In this document: positions 26,040-36,712 of the stretch, piece by piece | Layout: each line of letters opens with the position of its first letter | Numbering within the stretch: the stretch's first letter is position 1 | Origin: Candidatus Margulisiibacteriota bacterium | Lineage (GTDB): Bacteria > Margulisbacteria > Riflemargulisbacteria > GWF2-39-127 | Assembly: GCA_003242895.1 (NCBI GenBank) | Contig: QKMY01000045.1 | Span: 204,609-268,608, forward strand | Reading direction: 5' to 3' | DNA: 64,000 nt | Program-made: the position numbers and the translations under genes | Notes under the pieces: model-generated | What the model was told of the DNA's origin: nothing | Seen by the model: the letters and a program-made list of their open reading frames with translations, nothing else | Database searches by the model: none

Positions 26040-28184
26040 TCAATATCTTACGTTTTTATTATAATTACTCATATTAATAATGTTGTTGATTTCAGCTGTT
26101 CTTCTAATAATTGTTGCTACATCGATGATAAGTGCGATGGTGCCATCGCCTAATATTGCAGCACCTGAAATACCGGCACTCTCGGTGAGTTCACTGGTCA
26201 ATGATTTAATGACGATTTCCTGTTCCCCCATGCAAGCGTCAACAACAAGCCCAACATGCTGTTCAGCGATGTTGATTATCGCGACATCGGCAAGCTCTAT
26301 TTCTTTATAAGGCAAATCCGGATTAAAGTAATTATTTAATCGAATAAGAGGAATTACTAGATCACGCAAAGCAATCATCTCATTTCCATTGACCATTTTA
26401 ATACTATTTGTAGAAATTTCAATTATCTCTGTAACCGAAGATAAAGGGACGGCAAAAACCCCGTTATTGATCTTTACAAGTAATGTCGGAATAATAGCTA
26501 AAGTTAAGGGAAGTTTAATCAGAAATGTGGTGCCTTTATTAATTTCTGAAATAATTTTGATTGTTCCATTGAGTTTTTCGATATTCCTCTTAACAATATC
26601 CATTCCAACCCCACGGCCGGACAAATCATTAACCTGCGTCGAAGTAGAAAATCCCGGCTGAAGAATTAAATACAAGATCTCTTGCTCAAGCATTTTCTGG
26701 GCTTCTGCCTTATTAATCATACCTAGTTCAATGGCTTTTTGTTTAACTAAATCCAGATCAATCCCGCGGCCATCATCAGAAATCTTTATGACAATTTGAT
26801 TTCCTTCGTGGCAAGCATCTAACCGAAGCGTCCCGTTTTCCGGCTTCCCAAGTGCACTTCGTTCACTATATGTCTCGATACCATGATCGACACAATTCCT
26901 CACGATATGCATGATCGGGTCCCGGATTTCTTCTATAACCCGTTTATCCAGCTCGGTTTCCTGTCCGGTTATTTCCAGATTGATCTTTTTATCCAATTTC
27001 CTGGAAATGTCACGGACTAATCTAGGAAATTTGTTGAATATCTGGTTTATTTTTATCATCCGAAGCTGCATTATTCCTTCTTGCAGATCGTTGGTTATTT
27101 TCTTTAACTGCGTTACTGTTTCATTGAGGTGAGAGACAAAACTCAAATTGCTATGTGTTTTTTTTATTCCGGTAACTACCTGTGAGAATCGAGATCGATT
27201 AATAAGCAGCTCTCCAACTAAATTTAATAAGTTATCAACCCGTTGAGAATCTACTTTTAAGGTAGAAGTAACACTCCCTAAAATTGCCGGATCCAGTTCA
27301 TTTATATTCGGTTTTTCTTGAGGAGGCATAAGCACAGGGCTAACCTGGGGAAGATTGTTCTTTGTTTTTTCAGTTTTAAAAACATTTTTTAAAGCGTCCA
27401 GATTTATCGCCAAAATGTTTAATGACTTACATTCCGGTATTTTCAAGGATTTCAAAAGCTCGTTTTTCTTTGCATCAGAGGCAAGGACAAAGGTGATCCT
27501 GGTGCCGTCATAATCCTCTGAAAGCTCCACCGGCGGGTCGGACCAGATAATAGTTCCAAAGCCACCTAACTTTGTAAACAGCATAAAAACAATAAGTGAA
27601 TTCATTGGAATATCTTCTTTTAGTTGAATACATCCGCCAAAAACATCAATGTTCTCATTTAATTTTCGTTGTATTTTCTTAAGAATATTTTCAGGCAAGT
27701 TAGAAATCAGGGTATCTATAGTAAGAGAATTAATAGCCGTGGCAGCAGTTTTCTCCTTTACATTTTTTTGATTAGAATTTTCGATCTTTTTAACCGGAGT
27801 AACAGAAATAATGTTCTCAAGCTTTTCTAGAATGTCATCAATCTTAATTGCATTAAAATCATTTGAATTAATCTTTGCCAGATAACTTTTTAAAAAATCC
27901 GAGGTTGTAAAAAAAACATCGATAATGTTTGGGGTGACCTGCAGTTTATCATTTCTAATATAATGAAAAATATCTTCCATGGCGTGCGTTAATTGAGTAA
28001 AGTTCTCAAACCCCATGGCTGCTGAACCACCCTTCAGTGTATGGGTAGCCCTGAAAATGTTATTAATACACTCTTTATTGCCTGGGTCTTTTTCAAGCTC
28101 AAGCAACGAGTTATTAAGTATTTCTATTTTTTCTTCAGCTTCATTGATAAACTCATCTAACAAAGCCTTTCTATAGTCTTCCAA
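26040..28184 (-). CDS. cheA: Chemotaxis histidine kinase CheA
   Basis: CheA autophosphorylates and passes phosphate to CheY and CheB. The Hpt domain at the N-terminus has phospho-His H48 in RATHTLKGGSAAMGF. A linker with a weak second domain (about 160-280) follows, then the dimerisation helices (about 300-380). The HATPase domain shows the N box HIVRNCVDHGIE, G1 DDGRGID and G2 GRGVGMDIV. The C-terminal CheW-like domain (about 575-705) includes VVDACMGEQEIVIK. The full length is 714 residues. It heads the cheA-cheY-cheX unit, divergent from hrcA. Confidence 0.97.
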   Translation of the reverse strand: MEDYRKALLDEFINEAEEKIEILNNSLLELEKDPGNKECINNIFRATHTLKGGSAAMGFENFTQLTHAMEDIFHYIRNDKLQVTPNIIDVFFTTSDFLKSYLAKINSNDFNAIKIDDILEKLENIISVTPVKKIENSNQKNVKEKTAATAINSLTIDTLISNLPENILKKIQRKLNENIDVFGGCIQLKEDIPMNSLIVFMLFTKLGGFGTIIWSDPPVELSEDYDGTRITFVLASDAKKNELLKSLKIPECKSLNILAINLDALKNVFKTEKTKNNLPQVSPVLMPPQEKPNINELDPAILGSVTSTLKVDSQRVDNLLNLVGELLINRSRFSQVVTGIKKTHSNLSFVSHLNETVTQLKKITNDLQEGIMQLRMIKINQIFNKFPRLVRDISRKLDKKINLEITGQETELDKRVIEEIRDPIMHIVRNCVDHGIETYSERSALGKPENGTLRLDACHEGNQIVIKISDDGRGIDLDLVKQKAIELGMINKAEAQKMLEQEILYLILQPGFSTSTQVNDLSGRGVGMDIVKRNIEKLNGTIKIISEINKGTTFLIKLPLTLAIIPTLLVKINNGVFAVPLSSVTEIIEISTNSIKMVNGNEMIALRDLVIPLIRLNNYFNPDLPYKEIELADVAIINIAEQHVGLVVDACMGEQEIVIKSLTSELTESAGISGAAILGDGTIALIIDVATIIRRTAEINNIINMSNYNKNVRY

Positions 28185-28359
28185 AGATAACCTCCGATAA
28201 TAAAACTTAAAGTATTATTTTGATCTTTTATGTTAATTTTAACTGATTTACATTTCATTTTCAATTATTTGGGTAAAGAGATTATTCCTGACGACAAAAA
28301 AACAGCCGATAAATTGCAAAAAAAACTGGCAGAATTAGTGGCTACAATCAAATAAGTTA

Positions 28360-28426
28360 CTTGACATGCCTATTCGAGAATGGTATTCTTTACCATTGAT
28401 TAGCACTCGCATGCGTCGAGTGCCAG
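28360..28426 (+). promoter_or_regulatory. Heat-shock promoter with CIRCE operator
   Basis: TTGACA (28360-28365) and TATTCT (28384-28389) with an 18-base spacer make the promoter. The CIRCE element follows: TTAGCACTC at 28400-28408, nine bases, then GAGTGCCAG at 28418-28426. The left half is perfect and the right half has two changes from GAGTGCTAA. This is the HrcA binding site, so the operon downstream is autoregulated. Confidence 0.9.
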
Positions 28427-28463
28427 CTCAATAAGATTGTAAACTAGAAATATACGATAGCAT

Positions 28464-29501
28464 ATGGATAAAAGAAAAAATTCTATTTTGCAAGCTGTTA
28501 TAAATAGCTACATTGATTCTGGCAACGCCATAAGCTCGAGTAAACTGGCGCAAGATTATGGCTTTCATGTAAGCCCGGCCACTATTCGCAGTGAACTTGC
28601 CCTATTGGAAACAGAGGGTTATCTAACTCATCCCCATACCTCTTCAGGCAGAGTCCCAACGGATAAAGGATACAGATTTTACGTTGATAATTATGTCAAA
28701 AGTCACTTAACACCAAATGACACCAGAACAGAAGTCATTAAAACTTATAAGGACCTGTTTAATGATATAAGCTTGATCCTTGAGCAGACAGCATATATTC
28801 TCGCTGAGCTCACCAACTGTTTCTGCTTTATTTCTATGCCTGATATGAGGCATAGTATAATAAAAATGATCAAAGTAATACTCCTTAATGTTCATCAGAT
28901 ACTTGTTGTCATATTAATGGACACCGGCATAAGCAAAGATTTTCTCATCAACGGCTCCGAGAAAATTGATGATGCCGATTTAGACCAGATATCGAACTTA
29001 CTTCACAAAACATTCCTGGATAAAAGTTTTGCCGAGCTAGAAAATCTTGAACTTAAAAAAATGCTCGGAGAACTTCCTGGACATAAGAAATTACTGGAAA
29101 AAACATTCCAGGTCATTAAAAATGCAGGTGCATATCTTAAGGAAAGACCCACGATTTTCAAAAAAGGCGCATCAAATCTCATGATCTACAATCATGACTT
29201 CTCCTGCATTGAAGATCTAAGGGGGATTGTTGAGGTTATCGAACAGGAAAAAACTCTTGCCAATCTAATTTTCGAAAAAAATACCACAGCTGATGAGGTA
29301 AACTTTACTATAGGCTCCGAAAATAACGAAAATAGATTAAGGAGTTGCACTATGGCGCAAGTTAGTTATACTGTGAACGATAATGAAGGTGATGTTGTAG
29401 TAATTGGACCTCGGAGATTGAAATATATGAATATATCAACTGTACTCCATGCCGTATCAAAAAATCTTGATACGATAATTAATGAACAAATAACGAATTA
29501 G
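28464..29501 (+). CDS. hrcA: Heat-inducible transcription repressor HrcA
   Basis: HrcA binds CIRCE and represses chaperone genes. The N-terminal winged helix (about 1-75) has SPATIRSELALLETEGYL and HTSSGRVPTDKGYRFYVD, both diagnostic. The GAF-like and dimerisation parts follow to residue 345. A normal CIRCE lies 38 bases upstream. The ribosome site before the ATG is poor (GATAGCAT), which may keep repressor synthesis low. It leads hrcA-grpE-dnaK-dnaJ. Confidence 0.97.
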   Translation: MDKRKNSILQAVINSYIDSGNAISSSKLAQDYGFHVSPATIRSELALLETEGYLTHPHTSSGRVPTDKGYRFYVDNYVKSHLTPNDTRTEVIKTYKDLFNDISLILEQTAYILAELTNCFCFISMPDMRHSIIKMIKVILLNVHQILVVILMDTGISKDFLINGSEKIDDADLDQISNLLHKTFLDKSFAELENLELKKMLGELPGHKKLLEKTFQVIKNAGAYLKERPTIFKKGASNLMIYNHDFSCIEDLRGIVEVIEQEKTLANLIFEKNTTADEVNFTIGSENNENRLRSCTMAQVSYTVNDNEGDVVVIGPRRLKYMNISTVLHAVSKNLDTIINEQITN

Positions 29502-29513
29502 AGGGGGGGAAAG

Positions 29514-30149
29514 ATGAATCCAACAGGTGAAAACAACCAAGAAAATGAGAACACGTCGGAATCCAATGAAAAGGAAAAAGTAATAATCCATGAAAATCCG
29601 GGAGAGAATGTCGCTATGACATCAGAACCTGAACTTAAGGAAAAACCCGAAGAAGTTAACAAAATAATTGAGGAAATGCCCGAGCTGACAAAAGAGAAAG
29701 AAGTTGAAGAAAAAAACAAAGTAATAGAGGAACAAAAAGATAAATATTTACGGCTACTCGCAGAATTTGATAATTTCAAAAAAAGAAAAGAAGAAGAAAA
29801 AATAAATCTACTTAAATCAGCGAATGAAAAGCTACTCAAGGAATTCCTTACAGTGCTTGATAGTTTTGATCAAGCTTTTTTGAATATCGATGAAAAGACA
29901 AAAAATGAAAGCGTTACAAAAGGACTTGAATTAATCCACAAACAAGTGGAAAATTTCATCACCAAACACCATATTGAGCCAATAGAAGCGGTAGGAACAA
30001 AGTTTGATCCGCACGTTCATAATGCAGTAATGGAAGAAGACTCAGATAAGTATGAGCCGGGAGTTGTCACTAAAGAATTGCAAAAAGGATATTTGTTTCA
30101 CGGTAAAGTATTAAGGCCTACCATGGCTATAGTTTCCAAAGAAAAATAA
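29514..30149 (+). CDS. grpE: Nucleotide exchange factor GrpE
   Basis: GrpE releases ADP from DnaK. Residues 1-70 form a Glu/Asn/Lys-rich disordered tail, followed by the long dimeric helix (YLRLLAEFDNFKKRKEEE). The beta-wing domain ends with KVLRPTMAIVSK, with FDPHVHNAVMEE as the family signature. The length is 211 residues. GGGGGGAAAG is the ribosome site, 12 bases after the hrcA stop. Confidence 0.96.
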   Translation: MNPTGENNQENENTSESNEKEKVIIHENPGENVAMTSEPELKEKPEEVNKIIEEMPELTKEKEVEEKNKVIEEQKDKYLRLLAEFDNFKKRKEEEKINLLKSANEKLLKEFLTVLDSFDQAFLNIDEKTKNESVTKGLELIHKQVENFITKHHIEPIEAVGTKFDPHVHNAVMEEDSDKYEPGVVTKELQKGYLFHGKVLRPTMAIVSKEK

Positions 30150-30167
30150 AATAAGGGGGTTACAATA

Positions 30168-32075
30168 ATGGGAAAAGTAATAGGTATAGATTTAGGAACA
30201 ACAAATTCGTGCGTAGCTGTTATGGAGGGTGGCGAAGCAACTGTCATCACTAATGCAGAAGGAGGAAGAACGACACCTTCAATTGTTGCCTTTACCAAAA
30301 CAGGAGAAAGGTTAGTTGGACAAGTTGCTAAAAGACAGGCAGTTACCAACCCCCACAATACGATATTTTCTATTAAGCGTTTTATGGGGCGTAAAGAAAA
30401 CGAAGTAAGAGAAGAAGAGAAAATTGTCCCGTACAAAATTGTTAATGGCAAGAATGGAGACGCAGTTGTCGATATTCAGGGAAAACATTATGCTCCTCCT
30501 GAAATATCAGCAATGATCCTCCAGAAAATGAAATCAGACGCTGAAGCCTACTTAGGAGAAAAAGTAACCCAGGCAGTTATCACTGTCCCGGCATATTTCA
30601 ATGACAGCCAACGACAAGCAACCAAAGATGCCGGAAGGATAGCAGGACTCGAAGTTCTAAGAATTATTAACGAACCGACAGCGGCCGCATTAGCATATGG
30701 AATAGACAAAAAGAAAAAGGAAGAAAAAATTGCTGTCTATGACTTCGGCGGCGGTACCTTTGACATCTCTATCCTAGAATTGGGAGAAGGTGTATTCGAA
30801 GTTCTTTCAACCAATGGCGATACCCACCTGGGCGGAGATAACATTGATTCTAAAATTATTGAGTGGCTAGTTACTGAGTTTAAAAAAGAGCAGGGAATCG
30901 ACCTCTCAAAGGACACAATGGCACTCCAACGATTAAAAGAAGCTTCCGAAAAAGCAAAAATCGAACTTTCTTCAACACAGCAGACAGAAATCAACTTACC
31001 GTTCATTACAGCAGACAGCAGCGGACCGAAACATCTTAATTATAATCTCACGAGAGCTAAGTTTAATCAGATGATCGAAGATTTCGTAAGACGCTCGATC
31101 GAGCCCTGCAAAATCGCAATTAAGGATGCCGGACTATCAGTGAATGAAATCGATGAAGTAATTCTCGTGGGAGGCACAACAAGAATTCCTTATATCCAGG
31201 AAAAAGTGAAAGAAGTGTTTGGCAAAGAACCAAACAAAAGCGTTAACCCAGATGAAGTTGTTGCCTTAGGAGCCGCAATTCAAGCCGGAGTTCTTGCCGG
31301 AGATGTAAAAGATGTCGTACTTCTTGACGTCACACCGCTTTCACTAGGAATAGAGACTCTTGGCGGTGTTTTTACAAAACTGCTCGAGAAAAACACGACG
31401 ATACCAACAAAGAAAAGCCAGGTATTCTCGACTGCGGCAGACGGACAGACTTCAGTCGATATTCACGTTCTTCAAGGTGAAAGAGCCATGGCTGGTGACA
31501 ATAGAACGCTTGGAAGATTCCAGTTGACTTCCATCCCGCCAGCACCAAGAGGAATTCCGCAGATAGAGGTTACTTTCGATATCGACGCAAACGGGATTGT
31601 TCACGTTTCTGCAAAAGATAAGGGAACAGGAAAAGAACAGAAAATAACCATAACTGCATCTTCAGGATTAAATGACACTGAAATAGAAAAGATGAGGCAA
31701 GATGCCGAATCACATGAAGATGAAGACAAGAAAAGAAAAGAACTGATTGAGGCACGTAATGAAGCCGATTCACTCATATACTCTGCTGAAAAAACAATAA
31801 AAGACCTCGGAGACAAAGTTGATACAGCGACAAAAGATTCTATCAACGGTGATATTAGTGAACTTAGAAAAGCTATGGATTCCGATGATAAAGACAAAAT
31901 TAAAGCTGGAATAGAAAAACTGCAGCAAGAGATATATAACGTCTCGTCAAAAATGTATGAACAACAAGGGCAAGAAGGCCCGCAACAAGGCACTGGAGAA
32001 GAAACAGAACAGCAACAGAAAGCAGATGACGATAATGTTGTCGACGCAGAAGTCGTCGATGATGATAAAAAATAA
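30168..32075 (+). CDS. dnaK: Molecular chaperone DnaK (Hsp70)
   Basis: DnaK has 635 residues. The ATPase domain carries [13 protein letters not shown] at the N-terminus, [29 protein letters not shown] and [11 protein letters not shown]. The substrate-binding domain starts after [14 protein letters not shown]. The helical lid follows and ends with a Gln/Glu-rich tail closing in [12 protein letters not shown], close to the usual bacterial DnaK end. A good ribosome site (AAGGGGG) precedes the ATG. It is co-transcribed with grpE, 18 bases upstream. Confidence 0.99.
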   Translation: MGKVIGIDLGTTNSCVAVMEGGEATVITNAEGGRTTPSIVAFTKTGERLVGQVAKRQAVTNPHNTIFSIKRFMGRKENEVREEEKIVPYKIVNGKNGDAVVDIQGKHYAPPEISAMILQKMKSDAEAYLGEKVTQAVITVPAYFNDSQRQATKDAGRIAGLEVLRIINEPTAAALAYGIDKKKKEEKIAVYDFGGGTFDISILELGEGVFEVLSTNGDTHLGGDNIDSKIIEWLVTEFKKEQGIDLSKDTMALQRLKEASEKAKIELSSTQQTEINLPFITADSSGPKHLNYNLTRAKFNQMIEDFVRRSIEPCKIAIKDAGLSVNEIDEVILVGGTTRIPYIQEKVKEVFGKEPNKSVNPDEVVALGAAIQAGVLAGDVKDVVLLDVTPLSLGIETLGGVFTKLLEKNTTIPTKKSQVFSTAADGQTSVDIHVLQGERAMAGDNRTLGRFQLTSIPPAPRGIPQIEVTFDIDANGIVHVSAKDKGTGKEQKITITASSGLNDTEIEKMRQDAESHEDEDKKRKELIEARNEADSLIYSAEKTIKDLGDKVDTATKDSINGDISELRKAMDSDDKDKIKAGIEKLQQEIYNVSSKMYEQQGQEGPQQGTGEETEQQQKADDDNVVDAEVVDDDKK

Positions 32076-32095
32076 ACTCTAAATTTGATAGCAAG

Positions 32096-32129
32096 CGGTT
32101 GCCAGTCTGATATACACCACTGGCACCCG
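32096..32129 (+). other. Hairpin between dnaK and dnaJ
   Basis: CGGTTGCCAGT and ACTGGCACCCG pair over 11 positions with one mismatch and a 12-base loop. No strong U-tract follows. It could be a partial terminator or an mRNA processing/stability element lowering dnaJ relative to dnaK. Confidence 0.5.
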
Positions 32130-32157
32130 TTATTTATCAGAAAAGAATGAGGTAATA

Positions 32158-33312
32158 ATGGCAAAGACTGATTATTACGAAGTACTGGGTATCCCAAAAG
32201 ATGCATCAGAAAGTGATATAAAAAAAGCTTACCGGAAATTAGCCCGGCAATTCCATCCTGATGTCAATAAAAGCCCAGATTCCAGCCACAAATTCAAAGA
32301 AATCAATGAGGCCTACGAAACACTAGCTGACCCGAAAAAAAGATCTCAATATGACCAATACGGTCACGTTGACGAGTCGGCGGGACAAGGGTTCGGGGGC
32401 GGTTATGGTGGGTTCGAAGGATTTGGCGGATTCGAAGATATTTTTGAGTCATTTTTTGGAGGTACTTCTGCTAGAAGAACAAGGAGAGAGACCGGACCTC
32501 GCAGAGGCGATGATCTTCGTTACGACTTATCAATAACACTCGAAGAGGCAGCAACAGGAATCGAAAGAGAAATCGACATCTTCAATTATCAAACCTGCGC
32601 AACCTGCGCCGGATCAGGTGCTCGTCCGGGAACGAAACAAGCTACCTGCCCTACCTGCGGCGGCTCAGGCGAAGTTCAGCAAGTACAAAGAACTATTCTC
32701 GGAAGTTTTACGCAGGTAACAACCTGCCCGAACTGCGGTGGAAAGGGGAAAGTAATTTCCAATCCCTGCGCTACATGTGGAGGTTCTGGGCGCGAAAAGA
32801 AAAAACAGACAGTTAAGGTCAGGATCCCAGCGGGAGTCGATACAGGAGCAAAATTGCGGGTAAGCGGAGCCGGAAATACCGGTGCAAACGGAGGACCTCC
32901 GGGAGACCTGTATATTTTTATCTCGGTGAAAACTCATCCGGTATTTGCCCGTGAGGGTGATGATATCAGTACTTCAGTAAAAATCTCCTTTGCACAAGCT
33001 GCGTTAGGCGATGAAATTGAAGTCCCAACTTTAAGTGGTCCGGTTGGACTTAAAGTCCCGCCTGGAACCCAATCCCACACTACATTCAGGATAAAAGGAA
33101 AAGGCATCCCCCATTTACATGCCCGAGGCATCGGGGATGAACATGTGCTCGTTAAAATTGTTACACCAACATACCTTAATCAAGAAGAAAGTGATATCAT
33201 GGAATATTTTGCCCATTTGCAAGGGGTTAACTTAAAAAAACAAAAGAACACCAAATTATTTGAAAAAATCAAAAAAGCGTTAAAAGACCAATTTGGGGTT
33301 GCAATATTTTAA
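32158..33312 (+). CDS. dnaJ: Molecular chaperone DnaJ (Hsp40)
   Basis: DnaJ stimulates DnaK ATP hydrolysis and delivers substrates. The J domain (1-70) contains the essential HPD at about residue 35. A Gly/Phe-rich segment follows (about 75-110), then the cysteine-rich zinc domain with four CxxCxGxG repeats ([32 protein letters not shown]). The C-terminal beta domains follow. 384 residues. It ends the heat-shock operon and overlaps the 3' end of the convergent pilO-like gene by four bases. Confidence 0.98.
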   Translation: MAKTDYYEVLGIPKDASESDIKKAYRKLARQFHPDVNKSPDSSHKFKEINEAYETLADPKKRSQYDQYGHVDESAGQGFGGGYGGFEGFGGFEDIFESFFGGTSARRTRRETGPRRGDDLRYDLSITLEEAATGIEREIDIFNYQTCATCAGSGARPGTKQATCPTCGGSGEVQQVQRTILGSFTQVTTCPNCGGKGKVISNPCATCGGSGREKKKQTVKVRIPAGVDTGAKLRVSGAGNTGANGGPPGDLYIFISVKTHPVFAREGDDISTSVKISFAQAALGDEIEVPTLSGPVGLKVPPGTQSHTTFRIKGKGIPHLHARGIGDEHVLVKIVTPTYLNQEESDIMEYFAHLQGVNLKKQKNTKLFEKIKKALKDQFGVAIF

Positions 33313-33923
33313 TTGCTGCTTATGTTACCGGAAGATGGGACACCCTGGCTCTTTAGAGGAATACTTGAATTCTTATTTGTCGTCAAATAAGAGGTAATAA
33401 ATATTTCAGAATAAAACTTTTGGCTATCTTTCCTGGTAATTGTTATGCTATCAATCGTGCTTGATAGAAGAAAAGACTGCAAGTTACTATAAAAGTTCAT
33501 TAGCCCGCTCAGCGTTCCTTCGCATGAAACAAAGAGATCTTTTGTTACATATTTTTTTTGTACAATTTCTTTTCCGGGACGTATATTATTTATTTTAATA
33601 TTATCCAGCGATTTCGTTGTGAGATTACTCAAGACAATAGGGAAATCATTTTTGTTCAGTAACAACGCTCGTTCACTTGAGAGGACTGACTTTAACTCCT
33701 GCTCGGAATGTTTGAGGTTCTGGTCTAAGAACCTATACGATTTAATATTCATTTCCTGTTCGAATTGCGTTTTTTTTAACTCATTTAATTTGCCAATACT
33801 ACCATAGAAAACTATATTTCGCAGGGTATAGAATACTATAATGCCTATAATTATTACAAAAAATACTTTTTGCCATAAAGGTGCATCACTAAGATCTTTT
33901 AACACATTGCTTTCTATGTTCAT
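33309..33923 (-). CDS. PilO-like type IV pilus assembly protein
   Basis: The 204-residue protein has the bitopic layout of PilO. A short cytoplasmic N-terminus precedes one membrane helix (about 20-38, [13 protein letters not shown]). A periplasmic coiled coil (about 42-90) leads into an alpha/beta domain. It contains [21 protein letters not shown], close to the PilO segment with GxYxxLxxFLxxL, which supports the call. It begins 20 bases after the PilM-PilN fusion, the expected partner. The start is ATG 33923 with GAGG upstream. PilO is inferred from topology, size and context; sequence similarity is moderate. Confidence 0.72.
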   Translation of the reverse strand: MNIESNVLKDLSDAPLWQKVFFVIIIGIIVFYTLRNIVFYGSIGKLNELKKTQFEQEMNIKSYRFLDQNLKHSEQELKSVLSSERALLLNKNDFPIVLSNLTTKSLDNIKINNIRPGKEIVQKKYVTKDLFVSCEGTLSGLMNFYSNLQSFLLSSTIDSITITRKDSQKFYSEIFITSYLTTNKNSSIPLKSQGVPSSGNISSN

Positions 33924-33943
33924 ATATAAAGCCTCAACCAATC

Positions 33944-35662
33944 CTACATAACTTTTATTAATAGCTCGAACTCAAATAAACTGTCTTTCTGAGTTATATA
34001 TACAATATCCGCACTCCGTACCGAGGGATTCTTTTGAATGTCTTTTATAAATTGAGCAAAATTATTTCCATCTTTCGACTCACCGATAATATGAGTTTCT
34101 TTCTTATCCTTATTAAATTCGATGCGCACGAAAGTAATTCGATTATTTCCTTGATATTCTACTAAATAGTTAGCAAACTCACTAAACACATTTTTTTTGT
34201 GCAAAAACAGAAACATCTTTGCCTCGTCACGAATCTCATTAATTGTATTCGTGTTATTAATAGCTTCATCAGCTTTTTTACTCAATAAAGCTAATTGTTG
34301 TTGATTCTTCTGAACCATATTATTCATTCTATGAATATTAGCCTGCAAGAATGCATAATACCCACCGACCATAACAGCAAAAACCACAGGGCCAAAAAGC
34401 AGCGATTTTTTAAGATTAAAACGATTGACATAGCTTGAAAGGGGTCGGGAAAAAACAACGAACCGCACTAAGTATCGATACAGCACAACCAAAAATCGGG
34501 TATTATTATTTTTGCTGAGTATTTTGTAATATGATTTTGAAGGAGAGCTCGGTTTTCTTTCATAATTTTCAGCCTCCTCTTTTAATAAATTAATAAGGTT
34601 TTTATCTGATAATAACTTGTTAAAACCTAAAACATTTACTGCCTGCAAATAGCTATGCGTTGTATCGATAGCTTCTGCTATTGAGTCATTAATGCCTGTA
34701 GCGATAATTTTATCTCTGTCACAAGGAAACAAATCCGTAGCAATCCCTATTTTATGCTCAAAATATTTATCAATATTATTAAGGAAAGCATTTCCTCCAA
34801 ACAAATAGATCTTTTCAATACTGTTCCCCTGCTCGTTATTAATGTAATATCCCAATGTCCGCTTAATATCAGTGATAAGCGTATCTAAAACGTGCTCAAC
34901 AACTTCCACCGGATCTTTTTTGCCAAGCTTATAGGAATAATTCCCGCTTAAAGCATTGAAATTAATTTCGTTTTTTAGTTTTCTGGCTTCAGTTAATTGT
35001 ACCTGATAATAATCCTGGATTTCTTTTATGAGTAAATCGCTGCCGATAGCTATTGAACGGGAAAAAGAAACCTCCCCGTTACGAATAAAAATAAGGTCAC
35101 TTTTTGAGGCGCCAAAATCGATACACAAGATACTTTTGTCTGATACATCATTGATTTGATTATAGAGAGCCGCAACACAAAGAGGTGCCACAGTTATGAT
35201 AGAAGGAATTAATCCCATTTCCGCGATAATATATTGATATTTTTCAATCAAATATTTGGGCACAGCGGCTATCATTACCCTGTAATTAACATTATTGGTA
35301 CCCTCTTTTTCATTAAGAATTACGTAGCTTAGTTCAATCTCATTTAGCGCAAAGGGAAAATTATTCTGGACATAGCTATTGATCTGAAACTCAAGTCTCT
35401 CGCTATTTTCAGTTTTTAATGTAGTTATCTTAATGAATATATTTTTTGAAGAGATACAGATGAAGGCTGTCTTTGTCTCAATTGTGTTCTCAAGCAAATA
35501 TGCCTTAATTCTTTTAGAAGTTTCAAGGCTTTTTCTTTTTTCATTGGTAAACTGATTATCTTTAAAGAATTCTATATTCTGTATTTTGTTATCGATATGT
35601 AAGAGCTTGATGACCTCTTCACCTATATCAAAAATCAAATACTCTTTTTCAATAGGTACCAT
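33944..35662 (-). CDS. PilM-PilN fusion protein of a type IV pilus/secretion platform
   Basis: PilM is a cytoplasmic actin-like ATPase and PilN its membrane partner; here they are one chain. About residues 1-330 are PilM-like: LIFDIGEEVIKLL (phosphate 1), CIDFGASKSDLIFIRNGEV (phosphate 2) and IYLFGGNAFLNNI (adenosine loop). A charged linker (about 365-400) leads to a membrane helix (about 420-440) and a periplasmic PilN-type domain with coiled coil, ending ELLIKVM. I start at ATG 35662 with GGAG upstream; ATG 35674 and TTG 35698 are alternatives. It is followed by the PilO-like gene and preceded by a pseudopilin. No PilQ, PilB or PilC is in the window. Confidence 0.78.
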   Translation of the reverse strand: MVPIEKEYLIFDIGEEVIKLLHIDNKIQNIEFFKDNQFTNEKRKSLETSKRIKAYLLENTIETKTAFICISSKNIFIKITTLKTENSERLEFQINSYVQNNFPFALNEIELSYVILNEKEGTNNVNYRVMIAAVPKYLIEKYQYIIAEMGLIPSIITVAPLCVAALYNQINDVSDKSILCIDFGASKSDLIFIRNGEVSFSRSIAIGSDLLIKEIQDYYQVQLTEARKLKNEINFNALSGNYSYKLGKKDPVEVVEHVLDTLITDIKRTLGYYINNEQGNSIEKIYLFGGNAFLNNIDKYFEHKIGIATDLFPCDRDKIIATGINDSIAEAIDTTHSYLQAVNVLGFNKLLSDKNLINLLKEEAENYERKPSSPSKSYYKILSKNNNTRFLVVLYRYLVRFVVFSRPLSSYVNRFNLKKSLLFGPVVFAVMVGGYYAFLQANIHRMNNMVQKNQQQLALLSKKADEAINNTNTINEIRDEAKMFLFLHKKNVFSEFANYLVEYQGNNRITFVRIEFNKDKKETHIIGESKDGNNFAQFIKDIQKNPSVRSADIVYITQKDSLFEFELLIKVM

Positions 35663-35853
35663 ATTACACTCCATATTACCTAAAGGACTCTTGCTCAAGA
35701 AGATACATTGAAATTCTACAAACTATCATACCCAATTAGGTAAAGATAATGGGAGGAAAATTTGCTACTATACTTAGATTTTAAAAACTTTACTGTTAGG
35801 GCAACCAAAATTCTTGAATAAAAAGAATTAGGACTCACTATTTTGCCCTAGTG

Positions 35854-36324
35854 CTAATTACCGATTAGGGCATTTGTTCTGATAATATCATCTTTATCAG
35901 CTGAAATTTTGATTTTACCCTCTTCGTTGAGCCACTGCCAATCTTTAACATTGTTGATGCCATTTGACCAAACCACATAATAATCTATACCATTAACATC
36001 TTTAAGTATGGTGTAACTATATAGTTTGTTGTTATTGAATGGATCCTTTAAATATTGGCTGATAATCCTAAAATATTTTTGATTAATCAGTGAATCCTGA
36101 TAAGCCATCGGTGTTGTGCCGGCGCCATCCGGAGGATAGCTATGTCCATTATGGCGATAATACGATTCCACCGCAGCCTGTAAAGTATTCAATTCTTGCT
36201 CAGCTTTGGTAAGATTACCTTCCTGTTGCATCCCCCTAAAAGAAGGAATAACAATCGCAACCAAAATACCAATAACGGTTAATACAATCAATAACTCAAT
36301 CAACGTAAAACCTTTTCTATTCAT
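35854..36324 (-). CDS. Type IV pilin-like pseudopilin (GspG/PilE-like)
   Basis: The N-terminus MNRKGFTLIELLIVLTVIGI is a class III signal: prepilin peptidase cuts after the Gly, and Phe1 and Glu5 of the mature form are present. The hydrophobic helix spans residues 6-29. The globular part has GspG-like order: LNTLQAAVESYYRHNGHSYPP, then LKDPFNNNKLYSYT and a final beta region. Length 156. AAGGAGT precedes the ATG. Gene order pseudopilin, PilM-PilN, PilO suggests a type II secretion or type IV pilus locus; which one cannot be decided without the ATPases or secretin. Confidence 0.88.
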   Translation of the reverse strand: MNRKGFTLIELLIVLTVIGILVAIVIPSFRGMQQEGNLTKAEQELNTLQAAVESYYRHNGHSYPPDGAGTTPMAYQDSLINQKYFRIISQYLKDPFNNNKLYSYTILKDVNGIDYYVVWSNGINNVKDWQWLNEEGKIKISADKDDIIRTNALIGN

Positions 36325-36450
36325 ACCGGGACTCCTTCATAACAATAATAAGATAAGATGAAGACTTTTCATTATATTATTTTAGCATGGCAAAAAATAT
36401 TTGCCAAATAAACACTTATAATTATTTTTAATTGTTTATACGATTATTCC

Positions 36451-36478
36451 TTTACAAACTAGCCAAAACAGATATAAT
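36451..36478 (+). promoter_or_regulatory. Promoter of the tRNA-Lys gene
   Basis: TTTACA and TATAAT separated by 16 bases, ending 19 bases before the tRNA. Good match and proper distance. Confidence 0.75.
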
Positions 36479-36497
36479 AATAAAGCATAACGCAAGG

Positions 36498-36573
36498 GCG
36501 CCGTTAGCTCAGTTGGTAGAGCAATTGACTCTTAATCAATGGGTCGTAAGTTCGATCCTTACACGGCGCACCA
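36498..36573 (+). tRNA. tRNA-Lys (anticodon CTT)
   Basis: A full cloverleaf with encoded CCA. The acceptor stem is GCGCCGT/ACGGCGC, with D arm GCTCAGTTGGTAGAGC, anticodon stem ATTGA/TCAAT and loop CTCTTAA. The T arm contains TTCGATC. The anticodon CTT reads AAG. A T-rich run follows (CTTTTTCC). Confidence 0.95.
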
Positions 36574-36712
36574 CTTTTTCCTCTTCATCATGCGAAAATA
36601 AAGCCACTTCTGAGTCGATTTCCTTCCAGACACTCAGAAAATGATGGTTAATGTTCGTGTTTTTCGATATTGCTTTTACTATTCAGCGAACAGTATTATA
36701 ATGGGTTCTTAT

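Noticed and set aside
31601..32206. Long minus-strand frame of 201 codons over the dnaK 3' end
   Set aside because: It is antisense to a highly conserved dnaK and rich in Ser/Cys/Phe, typical of a shadow frame.
36432..36644. Open frame of 70 codons on the plus strand across the tRNA-Lys gene
   Set aside because: It translates the tRNA itself (LAQLVEQLTLNQWV is a known false peptide from tRNA-Lys genes).
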